Shown here piece after piece: positions 9,310 to 20,351 of a DNA stretch of 50,682 bases. The number at the start of each line of letters is the position of its first letter. Position 1 is the stretch's first letter. The position numbers and the translations under genes were made by a program. Source of the DNA: Acrasis kona (lineage: Eukaryota; Heterolobosea; Eutetramitea; Acrasida; Acrasidae); NCBI GenBank assembly GCA_026419775.2, contig JAOPGA020001067.1:1-50682 (forward strand), written 5' to 3'. The notes beneath the pieces are model-generated. The model made no database searches, was not told the origin of the DNA, and was given only the letters and a program-made list of their open reading frames with translations.

Positions 9310-10284
9310 TTAAATCTTTATTGGATGTGAATCAATATTATTATTGACCTTAAATTCCTCCTCGAGCTCTTGATCCGATTCATGATCATCATGATCCCTA
9401 ATCAAACTCTCATTCTCTTCGGACCTCTTTTCGCTCTCGGAGATTGCTTTATATGGAACTCCAACCGCAAATCCACAGCACACGACACAACCAATTAACC
9501 CAAGACATGGACAAAGACAACAAAACACAAAAAGAGTAAACAGTTTAAAAAACAAAAGTGCAAAGAACCAACTATCGAGTTGAACATTATACTTGATTCT
9601 TATTGTACCTTCACATTCTTGTTTTTTACACAATGGTGAGTTCCGCACTGCAAAGTACATTACTCTATTTACATACCCGCTCTGAAGGTGATTGAAAACA
9701 TATTTTGAATGTAGACCAATAAATCTTGTTTCGTCCAGATAAGAACTCGGTGGTCGAATTTCAATTTTACCTTTCGATGTTGAGAATTCCAACTCATACT
9801 CAACACCGGGTACAAATGTAACTTTAAAGTACTGAAATTTGTCTGAGGGTGACAATGTGATACCGTCCTCCGGTATTTCTTGTATTGTTACGCGTTCAGA
9901 TTTTGCGACAATGCTCACGTTTGTGAGTGAGGTCAACTTTAAATGCATTAGAGTTGGTATCATGTTTTTGCTAGCTTTTATGGTGGGTTCAACAGTCATA
10001 CTAATTGTTGAGTTAATGCGAAGGTCTGTTCCGAGGTTGTTAACCGTCTTGTATTGATCGTAGTAGTTGGTATCTTTCAATAAATCTTTGGCTGTTGTTT
10101 TCATCTTATTGATAACGTCCATCGGTAGGTTGATGGCGACGTGAACTCGGCGATAGGATCTTTTCATCATGAGATTAATGCTGTGTTTCGTTTTTAGTTC
10201 GGTAGTTGTATCTGGTAGTATTACTATATCCTCGGCCAAAATAGAGATTGCTAATGCAAGCAGAAGAAGTATTGTTGTCTTCAT
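9310..10284 (-). CDS. Secreted/type I membrane protein of unknown function
   Basis: Not recognised. 324 aa: a signal peptide (residues 1-17, ending LAEDI), a luminal domain of about 220 residues with several N-x-S/T sites (NST, NVS) and one Cys pair (CKKQEC), then a hydrophobic, Cys-rich membrane stretch (FVFCCLCPCLGLIGCVVCC, about residues 252-272) that may be palmitoylated. The acidic cytosolic tail contains SEENESLIRDHDDHES; the ESLI following acidic residues could be a dileucine-type sorting signal (inference). Single gene between UDG-like and Sfi1-like genes; the latter is divergent (278 bp between starts). Confidence 0.7.
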   Translation of the reverse strand: MKTTILLLLALAISILAEDIVILPDTTTELKTKHSINLMMKRSYRRVHVAINLPMDVINKMKTTAKDLLKDTNYYDQYKTVNNLGTDLRINSTISMTVEPTIKASKNMIPTLMHLKLTSLTNVSIVAKSERVTIQEIPEDGITLSPSDKFQYFKVTFVPGVEYELEFSTSKGKIEIRPPSSYLDETRFIGLHSKYVFNHLQSGYVNRVMYFAVRNSPLCKKQECEGTIRIKYNVQLDSWFFALLFFKLFTLFVFCCLCPCLGLIGCVVCCGFAVGVPYKAISESEKRSEENESLIRDHDDHESDQELEEEFKVNNNIDSHPIKI

Positions 10285-10562
10285 GGCTTCACCTTCTTGT
10301 GTTTTGGTTGATTGTAACTTTTAATATTGATTTCAATACCCTGATATGGATGTTCCAAGTTCTGCGGTCAAACTCCTTCATTGGTCAAAAATTCCAGCGG
10401 GATGTATTCGGAGATGCGAATAGAAAGGATATAGGATGAGTCTTTATTTCAATTAAATTTGTTGGTTTGTACACTAAATAAAAACCCTCATCTTGAACCA
10501 ACCTACTTTTGACTCCAATCTTAGATCTCGGGAGACTTTCACATTGTATTTGAATTATTGTA

Positions 10563-13032
10563 ATGCAACGGGATGTACCAACCAACTCCAGTACGGATAC
10601 CGAAGGTTAGTAGAATGTTGTATCTAATTCTAATTTTTCAAGTCAAATCCATTATAGAGCTCTTAAAAGGTCGAGATGCTGATTCTAAGAGGAGAGCAGC
10701 GAATAAGAAAAAATCTGACATCAACGACCCAGCATTACTATTATACGAAACTAACTCATCACCCTCCCCACTATTTGAAGGGATAGGACTAAACTCTGAT
10801 AAATCTTTTGAATTGAATTTGGATCCCAACCTCTTCAAACTTCAAAGGTCTGGCGATGCACAAACATTTCGTGATAGTAAAAAATCGACTCCCGCTGCAT
10901 TTAGCGCTATATACAACATTGATAAAGCGCATGACACAACGGAGGCGTTGAATTCTACCAAAGATGAATCTGACGATAGCCCCAGAGAAATGTCCAACTG
11001 GAGAAAGATGAGGAAGGAATTTAGTGAAAACAAACCAAAGCAAAAAGACCTTGAATCTAAGTTGAAGATGATTAGCAAGCTGGAAGATTTAGACAGTGAA
11101 ATTACAAATAAAAATACTGTGGTGCAGCCCTACAATATTGACCACATTTTATCTCAACTCGGTAAAACTGTACAGGAAGTATCAAGAAATAAAACTGGAG
11201 GCGCCCCAACGTCTGTCACCAAGCTGTATGATCCTGAGGTTGAAAAACAACTTATCTCGGAAAAACATAAGCAGCAGCAGGAGGTACTAGAAAACAAAAA
11301 ATTAATGGAGGATCAGAAAAAGCAGCTGAAAGAATTAAGGCGGCAAAAATTAGAAGAGCAAAAGGCCATCAAAGAGATGCAAATTCAAAAAGAAGAGCTG
11401 TTAAGATTGAAGAAGGAGAAGGAACAAATAGCAAAGGATCATGAACAGAAAAAAAACAAAATCACGGAAGCTATTATAGTGGAACTTATTACAACCAAGC
11501 AACTAAAAATCAAGCAGAGCTTGTTTAGTAGGTGGTATAAATTATGTAAAAAGAGGTTTGTTTTGATACGGAAAATCGATGCTCAAGTAAATTGGAAGTT
11601 GAAATCTAAAGCTTTCAATTCTCTAAAAAAGAATTTAGCGGAGCAGAAGGAGCTTAGAGAAATCAAAAGAGTTGAGTATGAGATGAGACAGGAGCAGCGA
11701 AGAATTGATGCTTCTGAGAAATTTTATAGAGCAAAAATTCTATCGTTCTCTTTTTTCAAGTGGCACTGTTTGTATAAAATATCGAGAGAGAAATCTATTA
11801 TTAGAAAACAACAAGAGAGGAACAAATCTAAAATGGACATGTTAATAGAGCGTATAAGCAAACCACCTGCTCCCGAAGTCAACGTTCCTACTGTAGATGT
11901 TCCTACTGAACCTGTAAAAATTAGAAAAGCTGGTAAGAGGCCTCCAAAGGTGCCAACAGGTGGCTCTGTTGAGCCTTCTGCTCATACAACCCTACCAGCT
12001 CAACCTCAATTAGTATCTTCTTTAAATCTTATACAAATGCCTCAACCTTTAAACTCATCCGACCTTGAGATCAGCGAAGCTGCAAATCCTGGTGACATCT
12101 CCACGAAATTAGTTGAACAAACCACAGAAGAGGTTCATCAAAGTGACAAGAAGAAAATTGAAACAAAAGAACCACCTGCTTTCTTGAAAACAATGGATCA
12201 GAGAACTAAAGAAAGAAAAGAAAGAAGGGATCAACTAAACCAGAGGTATAAGGAAATTGAATCCGAAAAAGAACGAAAAAAACAAGAAGAGGAGCAGAAG
12301 GTAATTGAAGAAGAGAACGAGCGTAAAAGACAAGTGATTGAAGAGAAGAAACGAGAGAGACTTGCTCAACAACAAAAACTGTTGGAAAGAGAGCGGCAAA
12401 TACAAGAGGATAGAGAAAAAACACTTAAAGCTCAAATGCACTACGAAAAGTCACTCATGAAGTACTACGGCTGGATTTCATTAAAGAAGAATATGATGAT
12501 TGGAAGGGAAAAATTAGAAAGAGCCCAGTACATTTATGATTACAAAAAAACTAGACAAGTGCTCAAAAAATGGATGTCAGCACTTGCTGACAGCCGAGAA
12601 AGAAGAAGGATTGCAATAGAACATAAAGTAAGCGAAATGGAGAGGTCTGCAAACAAGCGCAGAATGAGATATGCTTTTAATAAATTTAAAGAACATCACC
12701 AAGAGGTTATGAATATGTACAATGTGGCTGATTCAACGTATGAAACCCATGTTAAACAATCTTGTTTATTGAGATGGCGCAAATCACTCAAAATTAAGAG
12801 AGAGTTCGACCTAATCAAAAGGATTGAAAACGAGGAGAAAGCAGATATCTTTTATATTATTAAACTGAAGAAGCAATTCATACGTGAGTGGGCTATGGCA
12901 CTTCGAACTAAAAAAGAAAATTACGAAAAATCGAAGATTGGAGATGCCATGAGGAGTAAGGTCAAAATGTGGCTATCAGATTACCGCCTCACAACAAATG
13001 AATTATCTGATTGGGTCGATGTAGAAGAGTGA
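10563..13032 (+). CDS. Sfi1/CCDC191-like coiled-coil protein, two exons
   Basis: CDS join(10563..10605,10643..13032), 810 aa. Exon 1 encodes MQRDVPTNSSTDTE and the 37-nt intron restores the frame into VKSIIELLKGRD. An intron-free reading from 10573 would give an odd hydrophobic start, so I prefer the spliced model. Features: long Lys/Glu/Gln coiled coils (residues about 210-300 and 530-650), interspersed with helices carrying spaced Trp/Phe and basic residues (LFSRWYKLCKKRF, SFFKWHCLYK, RQVLKKWMSAL, LLRWRKSLK, IREWAMALR). This Sfi1-like pattern binds centrin in other proteins. Likely a basal-body or centrosome component. Centrin binding is inferred. Confidence 0.8.
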
Positions 13033-13328
13033 ATTAAATTGCTCGCCCGATTCTCCAAATATTTGCTCAATAATCTATTTTATGGTAACCTTGCCACAAA
13101 AATAAAGATGAACAATAAAAAGCATTTTGCCATCTTTTTTGTTTTTATCGTTCCTTATAATTGTTAGGAATGTCTACGGAATCATTGTTAATTTCCTGAA
13201 ACAAAGTCCTTTCAAGAAAACGTGTTCCTGGTGAGAGTCTTAAAATAATTCCGGCTTCCATACTGGAACGTTCTATCTTCAAACACTTTAAATTGACCAC
13301 GAAATTCGAAATTGAAAACTCAACAAAC

Positions 13329-14066
13329 ATGAACTGGATCCAACAAGCCTCATCACGCAGCAGCCCCATTGTATTGAAGGTCAACGTCACCAATGGCGAG
13401 ATCCGTAGAGTCAAGTTAGAAAATCCTACACACTCTAATCTCTTGAAGTTGGTTAACCCCAACAACAACAACGTCGAGTTGTCATATAGAGATTATGAGA
13501 ACGATTGGGTTAGGTTTGACACCGAAGCTGAATGGGACGAAGCCCTCGTTGTCTACAAGTACATGCTAGAGAAAAATTACAGTGCCGCCCTATCAGTAAA
13601 AGTCTTCACAAAGGAAGAAAAGGAAGAAGCGAAAGAAGACCCAGTTGAAGAACTGATCAACTCAATAGAGATACTTCCATTAATTGTAGCTGAGGATTCC
13701 AAGCTTCCCGTTGAACTAGAGGAGGTTGAAGTCTCCGATGCCGAGAGTGAGGCCGACGAGGTAGAGCCATATTCTTCCCTAAAAGAAGAAGAAGAGGAGG
13801 AGAAGTCAGAAGACGACGAAGCCCTCAGACAAAGCATGCAAGCCATGAGACAATCTGTTTCAAACTTTATTGCTAGCGCCCCACAAGCGCAACCCGAACT
13901 TCCAAGTGCACAATATGTAAAGCCTGAAGAAGAGAAGACATCAAAATTCCAAGAACAACACAAACTCTTAGTAGAGATGGGCTTCTCAGACTTGAACAAG
14001 AATGTTGAACTTTTGGAGAAGTTCAAGGGAGATGTTGGACAAGTCATACAAGTATACTTGAACTAA
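13329..14066 (+). CDS. PB1-UBA protein, candidate minimal autophagy receptor
   Basis: 245 aa. An N-terminal PB1 domain (about 14-90) has the basic strand IVLKV with GEIRRVKL, and an OPCA-type acidic segment (YRDYENDWVRFDTEAEWDEA), so it could self-associate head to tail. An acidic disordered middle contains YSSL at 148-151 flanked by acid residues (EADEVEPYSSLKEEEE), a plausible LC3-interacting motif. A C-terminal UBA (about 206-245) has LLVEMGFSDLNKNVELLEKF with the MGF loop. This order matches SQSTM1/NBR1 without their ZZ and FW domains. Receptor function is inferred. The start is the first ATG (13329); the frame extends upstream without ATG. The stop lies 29 bp from the convergent neighbour. 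Confidence 0.8.
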   Translation: MNWIQQASSRSSPIVLKVNVTNGEIRRVKLENPTHSNLLKLVNPNNNNVELSYRDYENDWVRFDTEAEWDEALVVYKYMLEKNYSAALSVKVFTKEEKEEAKEDPVEELINSIEILPLIVAEDSKLPVELEEVEVSDAESEADEVEPYSSLKEEEEEEKSEDDEALRQSMQAMRQSVSNFIASAPQAQPELPSAQYVKPEEEKTSKFQEQHKLLVEMGFSDLNKNVELLEKFKGDVGQVIQVYLN

Positions 14067-14095
14067 ATAAATTTGTATAAAATTTTTTCTATAAT

Positions 14096-15358
14096 TTACA
14101 ATTGTTCTTCTTGTTCCTGTTTAATACTAATTTCTTCACCCTTGATATCAAAAATTGAAGGATAAGCACGACAAAATCTTTGTAGGCTCATTCGTGTTCT
14201 ATTAAAGAATTTTTCTCCTGTTTGTTGTTGAAACATTTGCATAATGACTGGAGGTGTGGAAGAGTTGGACGGAAGACTTAATAAAATTTCAACAACCACA
14301 TTACATGAACTTGTCATTTCCGACATGTCTGGATGTCTGTGTTGTAGTGATTTGGACCTAGATTCAAAACTTTCTAGAGGGTCAAGTATGACTTCAGCCT
14401 TATTTGATTTGTTTGCGGTTGCCTTGGCTCTTTCCAATGATGTACGAACGACCTCATCATACGGTGTCAAGTTTTGTTTGGTAATTGGAGGTAACTTGAC
14501 ATTTTTGTTTATTTCGACGATGGGCTCTACAGACTGCTCGCTTGGTTCAAACCCAAGAAACTCATCAAAGTCCTCCTGTGATTTTGTATTCAAGTCTTCG
14601 TTCAAGTATTTGAGAACAGTTTGGGCGAGCTTGAGTATTTTAAAGTATGCGTCTGTTTTGAAAATGCTTGGTGATGTGGGTACTTGAATTTCTCCATAAG
14701 CCATTCTTCCAACTTCAATCATGTTTCTAGACATTGAATCTGTAATGATGCCTTGTGCGGCAGCTTGGTTCACCATCTGAACAATGGGTCCCTCCTTTAT
14801 TTTATGTTTGTACATGAACCGCATAAGTGTTTTTCTTATACAGCTGTTGAATTCTCTAGATGTGAAGGGGTCGAATAGGTTTCTCTCTATTTTAACACAG
14901 GCTCGACAATGAAGTTGTACTGCCCCACACTCCCAAACTAGCCAAAAGTTATTGAATAAAGAATTTGGTGACAAACCTGACGTGTTGACTTCAAACACGG
15001 TTAAACAAATTCTACACACTGATGTGCTGCCTACGTTTTGTTTTATTCCAGAAATTGCTATCGCCTCTATGGTTTCCGCCTCCGTCATTGTGGCGTTGTC
15101 GTACCTACTTTCCTTGTCATCTTCTGTTTGCATTAATCCCGCCATCATTGAAGTACTTTCATCTGCTTGGGCAGTATTGTCGTTAATGTATTTGGTCGGT
15201 GACAAGACCTGACTCTGCCTCAGCTCTTCATATAATCGTCTGTTGTCCTCGATTTGTTTATTTATTGTTTCATTATATTGCGAGAGCTTCGCCATCATGT
15301 CGTTTAACTTTTGTTCATCCACTTTGTTTTGGCTTCTTGTGCTAACCCCAGCACCCAT
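14096..15358 (-). CDS. Putative N-myristoylated zinc-binding protein (420 aa)
   Basis: Family not recognised. The N-terminus MGAGVSTRS fits the N-myristoylation consensus (Gly2, Ser6), suggesting membrane association. It is followed by a short coiled coil (residues 13-50). A Cys/His cluster occurs around residues 113-153 (CRICLTVF, then WECGAVQLHCRAC), probably a zinc knuckle. The middle is helical. The last about 60 residues (LLSLPSNSSTPPVIMQMF ... LQRFCRAYPSIFDI) have the look of a small winged-helix fold, but this is weak. The tail is acidic (QEQEEQL). Convergent with the PB1-UBA gene. Confidence 0.7.
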   Translation of the reverse strand: MGAGVSTRSQNKVDEQKLNDMMAKLSQYNETINKQIEDNRRLYEELRQSQVLSPTKYINDNTAQADESTSMMAGLMQTEDDKESRYDNATMTEAETIEAIAISGIKQNVGSTSVCRICLTVFEVNTSGLSPNSLFNNFWLVWECGAVQLHCRACVKIERNLFDPFTSREFNSCIRKTLMRFMYKHKIKEGPIVQMVNQAAAQGIITDSMSRNMIEVGRMAYGEIQVPTSPSIFKTDAYFKILKLAQTVLKYLNEDLNTKSQEDFDEFLGFEPSEQSVEPIVEINKNVKLPPITKQNLTPYDEVVRTSLERAKATANKSNKAEVILDPLESFESRSKSLQHRHPDMSEMTSSCNVVVEILLSLPSNSSTPPVIMQMFQQQTGEKFFNRTRMSLQRFCRAYPSIFDIKGEEISIKQEQEEQL

Positions 15359-15451
15359 GAGACAATATTGTTGTAAATTTTTGACAACTAACTAAACCAC
15401 GCTCTTTTGGATGAAGAGAAAACATTATTTATTTAATACGTTTGAACACCT

Positions 15452-17064
15452 TCACAACTTTACATTGGCCCATTTAAAGTTCCATTCATCCGGAAGACCG
15501 TTTTTAGGAGCCTTGCACGATGCCTGTGAAAATTTGAACACTGGCAAGTGAGTGCTTGAGGGACCGTTAATTATAAAGACATCACCGCCAGTCATGACAT
15601 TACTGTAGGACGTTCCTTTGGAATCGTAACCACCTCCACATGAAGCTTTGTTTTGATCTGATGCACGCAAGTCGTTCCTGCTTGATATCGCGAAACCAGG
15701 ATTGCCTTTGCTTAATTTATCATTTCTGAAGTCATTGTACCTGAGGATCTCTTTGAGGCCGTCGATGGAATCCACATTAGTTTGGTCCCTCCTAAAGATG
15801 TTGGCTCTAGCACAATTTTGATATCCTAATGAGTCGGAAGCAGTGGGTACCTCATCCAAATACTTTGTAATGCCAGACAACTCTCTAATGTAGTCAGAGA
15901 AGGGAACATTGTAAGAAGGCCAATATCCATATCGAAGGACCCCACTAACGTCTTGTGCTTGTGTGTAGCCTGGGAATCTGTTCAAATAATCCAAAGGGTG
16001 TCATTCTTGATCTCTTGACCTGGTTTGAATTTCTTCAAGTCCAAAGCCATGAATTGATTGTTGTAGGTTCCACTGTTGTGTTTTGAAAAAATGTTGACCC
16101 ACTCAGGAGACGATGTCGACAACCTGTTTGCTAACATTGCTCTTTGCCAGCATAAAAGTGCATTAGGTTTGACAATGTCATACAAGTCATTCTTCATGAG
16201 AACGTTTGTGGTTTCGATAACGACCATCTTTTGTGATGTAATGTAAAAGTCGTCGTTTGAGGCAATGACTGCAGGATAGGATGAGAATGAGATGCTTGTT
16301 GATTTGGTAAGTGGGTTCTTGTACTTGAAATCGTACTTCTTCCAAATACGTGTCATGGATGCATAGGTAAACCAACTGGTGTGTCCAAAGTAAATGTCCG
16401 AAAGGTCAGGGGTAACCTTGATAATTGCCGAACAATGGGTATTGGTCGCGACGTAGTTGTGCAATTGCTCAATGGTCATGTTGTAAAAGTTGGGTCTCTT
16501 GTCCTTCTTGGTTGGAATGATGTCAAATAAGTCTCCGAAAGAAGATATGGTGTGTAGATCAGTGTACGCGATTTTTTGGCTCTCGCTAGCGTTGCTATTA
16601 TATCCTTGTACGAGACCTTCAAACTGTCTTTGAATCAAATTAACTTGTTGCCAGTAACTATCTTGTTTGTTTGCTGCCACTTGATCCTCAACCCAGTTCT
16701 TTTGATTCTTGAAGAATTCACTCACATACTCTGGCATCTTTGAGCTTTTACCCCAGGTGAATTCGAACATGTTGCTAAAATGAGTCCAGATTCTTTTGCT
16801 TGTTAGGAAACCTTCGATGTAGCCTGCGGCATATGCTTTGATATCATCAGGGAGGTCTGAATTCCCAGTTTCAACTTGAAGAATATCCCAACCAATCTCC
16901 TCTAGCCGGGGTTGATAACTTGCGACTGCTGCGCCCCTATCAAAATCTCTTACTCCGACTTCGACTCTGAAAGAACTATGAGTGTAGTAAACAGTGGCAT
17001 CCAAGGCGAATATCAACTGTACTACGCAAAGAAGTGTGATGAATGTGAATACTCCCACGCTCAT
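15452..17064 (-). CDS. PLBD: Phospholipase B-like protein (PLBD), frame break in the middle
   Basis: Lysosomal/secreted Ntn-hydrolase family; amidase or phospholipase B activity reported for relatives. Signal peptide from the ATG at 17062-17064 (MSVGVFTFITLLCVVQLIFA); two in-frame upstream ATGs exist (17091, 17121) but overlap the divergent gene. The autocleavage Cys is in NTHCSAIIKVTPDL. Family blocks include GHTSWFTYASMTRIWKKY, MVVIETTN, RYGYWPSYNVPFSDYIRELS, and RANIFRRDQ. Two frames (15982-17064 and 15452-15994) together cover the whole family. They meet where relatives read LWVVEQIPG; the window has LWII then a stop, with short T and C runs (AAA 15983-15985 and GGG 15971-15973 on plus). 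There is no GT-AG intron, so small indels are likely. Confidence 0.88.
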
Positions 17065-17094
17065 TTTTGAATTGTGATTTACAACGATCATGAA
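17065..17094. promoter_or_regulatory. 30-bp space between divergent start codons
   Basis: The PLBD ATG (minus, 17064) and the chaperonin ATG (plus, 17095) are separated by 30 bp. Either promoter or 5' leader must lie inside the opposite gene or the leaders must overlap. No TATA-like element is visible in the gap. Confidence 0.45.
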
Positions 17095-19036
17095 ATGAAT
17101 ACAAAGGGAAGGACACTCCACGAAAATGTATTGGCCGTAACTGCAATATCAGATATCCTAAGAACATCATTAGGACCAAATGCACATTCAAAATTAATAA
17201 TAGATCCAAAAGCAAAGTAAAATTTACACATTTTTGTCTTCGATTCTTACAAACTCCAGTATTGTTGTTAGCCAGGATGGTGCATTCATATTACGTCAAT
17301 TAAGAGTACAACAACCTGCCGCTGTTCTATTAGTAGAAGCGGTGCTTGTATTAGACACACACTTGGGAGACGGGACAACATCTGCAACTTTACTGGCTGC
17401 ATCTTTAATGTATTTAACAATTTTAATTTATATATCACTTTTAAGTAAAAATGGATACAAGTGCGTCGAGAAGGGTACATTGATACCCGACCTCATTAGC
17501 GGCTATCAACTTGCGAAGAAACACGTCATCGAAGAAGTGTTTCCGAAAATGTCAGTAATCACAAAACAAAGTCATACAGATAGATCTCTAGAGGTATTGT
17601 TCACAACTCAAAATAATTTGCTAATCCAAAGATCAAAAAATGCGTCAAATCAGCATTATCCTCAAAAATGACGTTGCATTTAGAGTCTGATTCTCTTACA
17701 GATTTGTTGTGTAATGCAATAGAAGGGTTTGTTCTAATTTAATTGTTATCTCACGTTTTTGCAGTCTACAGTCGGATCAATTCCTTCCATCCCAACTTTT
17801 GATTTTAGCCGTTCCCGGAAAAACTCTTTCACAATCTGAACTACACCCAAACTCGATACTAATAAAAAATACTTCATTCACATCAACAAAGGTAATTTTT
17901 ACTTGGAACATTAATTAACAGTAGGCAGACTTTAACCAAAAGAGCAGAAAATTACAAGGTGGTGGTGATTAATGACGACATTCAAAGACAAAGATCGAAA
18001 ACGAAACACACAGCCTTACTAGAAACAGTTCAGCAATTGAATCAATGGAAGGTATTAAATCATTCATAAAGTACATTATTAACACTTAAAGATTGACGAA
18101 GAACAAGTATTCCTATCACAAGCCCAAACTGTAAGAGATTCTGGAGCATCCATTGCGATCATTACTGGAAAAGTTCATCCAATAGTAGCCTATCACTTGC
18201 AGTCATTCAACATTATGTGTATTTCTAATTATAACAACATTGATCATTTAAATACTTTGTGTAATATGAGTGGTTGTGTTATGTGTCATAGTCTTGATGA
18301 TCTTGTCCCTGAATTTGCAGGAGTTGTTGTCTCGGTTGATGTAATAAAAATAGCCAAGCACGAGTTTACAAAAATAACTGTTGACCCACATCAAAAATGT
18401 AGTACTCTAATGTTACGTGGCAGCACGATCGAACAGTGTGGAGAATATGTTCGTCACTGCGAAGATGCCATACAAACTGTTTACAATGTCCATAAGAGCG
18501 GAGTTGATAATACATTTCTACCTGGAGGTGGTTCCTTTGAAATTGAAGCAATGGTGTCATTAAAAGCGTTCTCCAAAGGTGTTAATGCCTTACAAAAAGT
18601 ATATTGTTTTATTTGTTTTTTTTAAATCTTGTATAGACAGGTGTGGGTACCTTCGCTGAGTCCTTTCAAATCATTCCCAAAACTCTTTGTCAAAATGCTT
18701 CTTTAGATATTGATTCTACAAGTATGAATGCTTTTTCTTTTCTTGATATTAACAATGTAGTGGATGAGTTAATAAAAAAGCATAAGAATGGATTGTGTAC
18801 ATATGGAGTACCTGCTTGTCACTTTGTGTCATCAACCAGTGGCGAACAAGATGAATATGATATGGTTAAGAGTTCTGTCTTTGACTCTTATGTGACAAAG
18901 TTAGCAGTATTAAAAACAGCTACCGACATTGCATGCACAATATTAAGAAGTAAGATTTCTAACCTTTATTTTTATAACAATAATAGTAAGTGATATTATA
19001 CCAGCAAAACCAGCAAACACAATTCAAATAAAATAA
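17095..19036 (+). CDS. Divergent TCP-1/Cpn60 group II chaperonin, nine exons
   Basis: 544 aa, normal length for a CCT-type subunit. Exons: 17095-17216, 17260-17409, 17446-17593, 17632-17726, 17765-17891, 17929-18051, 18092-18598, 18637-18949, 18987-19036. The eight introns are 36-43 nt, and all joins keep frame. Family landmarks: ILRTSLGPNAHSKLIID, SQDGAFIL (45-52), nucleotide-binding GDGTT (77-81), PGGG near residue 398, and a terminal ATDIACTILRISDII. Other normally conserved stretches are replaced, and it matches no standard CCT subunit by eye. It may be a BBS-type chaperonin-like protein (MKKS/BBS6 class) or a fast-evolving CCT subunit. The retained GDGTT suggests ATP binding. Confidence 0.85.
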
Positions 19037-19207
19037 TCTTGTTTAAAACACGTCTTCCGATCCGTCCTATTTAAAATTCATCTCAGGTTTTGCTTTTGTC
19101 CCAGAGACCGTAGTGGAGTCTATATTTTTATTCTGACAGAATTTTATACCTTGACATGACGTGATTTAAGATGATTGGTTGGTCAACTTGAGGCATTCGA
19201 AATAAAA

Positions 19208-20351
19208 ATGTCCAACTTCAAGGCATCCACCACTTCAGTCCTAGTACCAACAATTAGTTGTCACGCATGGAACGCTGATAGGAGCAGTACGTATATTTAT
19301 TCGCTTATTTCTATAATATTTTCCAGGGGTTGCAGTATGTCCTAATGACAGCAACATTTACATCTACAAAACCAACAACTCTGAGGACTTTCAAAAATGG
19401 GAAGTTGAGCACCAACTCACCGAGCACGATCATTTAGTAACAGCTATCGATTGGGCACCAAAAACGAACCGCATCCTATCTTGCTCACAAGATCGTAATG
19501 CCTACGTATGGACCTACGATAACAATGATAAGAAGTGGGTTCCGGAGTTGGTTCTTCTCCGTATCAACCGTGCCGCTACCTGCTGCAAGTGGAGTCCAAA
19601 GGAAAACAAATTCGCCGTTGGTTCCGGAGCAAAGCTCATCGGAGTCTGTGTATACGAAGATGAGAACAAGTGGTGGGTCAGCAAAATGATCAAGAAGCCC
19701 ATCAAAAGCACAGTGTTGAGCGTCAAGTGGCACCCAACCGATAATTCATTGCTACTATGCGGAAGCAGCGACTTCAAGTGCAGATTGTTCTCCGCCTTCA
19801 TCAAGAAAGCTGACGAAGGAAAGGAAGTCAACAAGTTTGGAACGTGCATCGCAGAGTACAATGCCAAGGGATGGGTCCATGATGTGGAATTCTCGCCAAG
19901 CGGAAATGTTGTCGCCTACATTGGTCACGACTCAACCGTAACATTTGTAGACCGTGCCAACGGCGACAAGACCACAGTGGTTACCATTCCAGAGCTACCT
20001 CTACGCACCGGTATCTTTTTGAGCGAAAATGCATTCGTCGCTGGTGGATACGATTACACTCCCTTGGCATTCAGCAACAATGGAGGCGAATGGAAGTTGA
20101 ACGGAAAATGTGACTTGGCTCCTCAAGAAAAGGCTGCAACTGGTGGAAATGTAAGAAGCATGTTCATGAAGTTCCAACAAGTCAGCACCGTCACTGCTAC
20201 AACTCGTCACCACAACGTGATTAACTCCATTCTTCCATACAAGAGCAGCGGAAACAACGTTACTGTGTTCAGCACTAGTGCTTTGGATGGAAAGGTTTTG
20301 ACATGGCAAGTGAGCGACTTGGAGAAGGGTTTGGAAGGCTTCAAAGTTTAA
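19208..20351 (+). CDS. ARPC1: Arp2/3 complex subunit 1 (ARPC1), WD40 protein
   Basis: Beta-propeller subunit of the Arp2/3 complex, which nucleates branched actin. CDS join(19208..19286,19327..20351), 367 aa, the usual ARPC1 length. Exon 1 gives MSNFKASTTSVLVPTISCHA; the 40-nt intron joins DRSR to VAVCPNDSNIYIY. WD40 repeats include VTAIDWAPKTNRILSCSQD, AATCCKWSPKENKFAVGSGA and VLSVKWHPTDNSLLLCGSSD. The ARPC1-specific C-terminal region around VRSMFMKFQQVST is present, and the propeller closes near DGKVLTWQVSDLE. Codons are GC-rich as in GRP94, suggesting high expression. Confidence 0.95.

Noticed and set aside
10573-10642. Start of the coiled-coil protein at 10573 with a hydrophobic N-terminus
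   Set aside because: The hydrophobic stretch is the translated 37-nt intron; a spliced start at 10563 gives a normal N-terminus.
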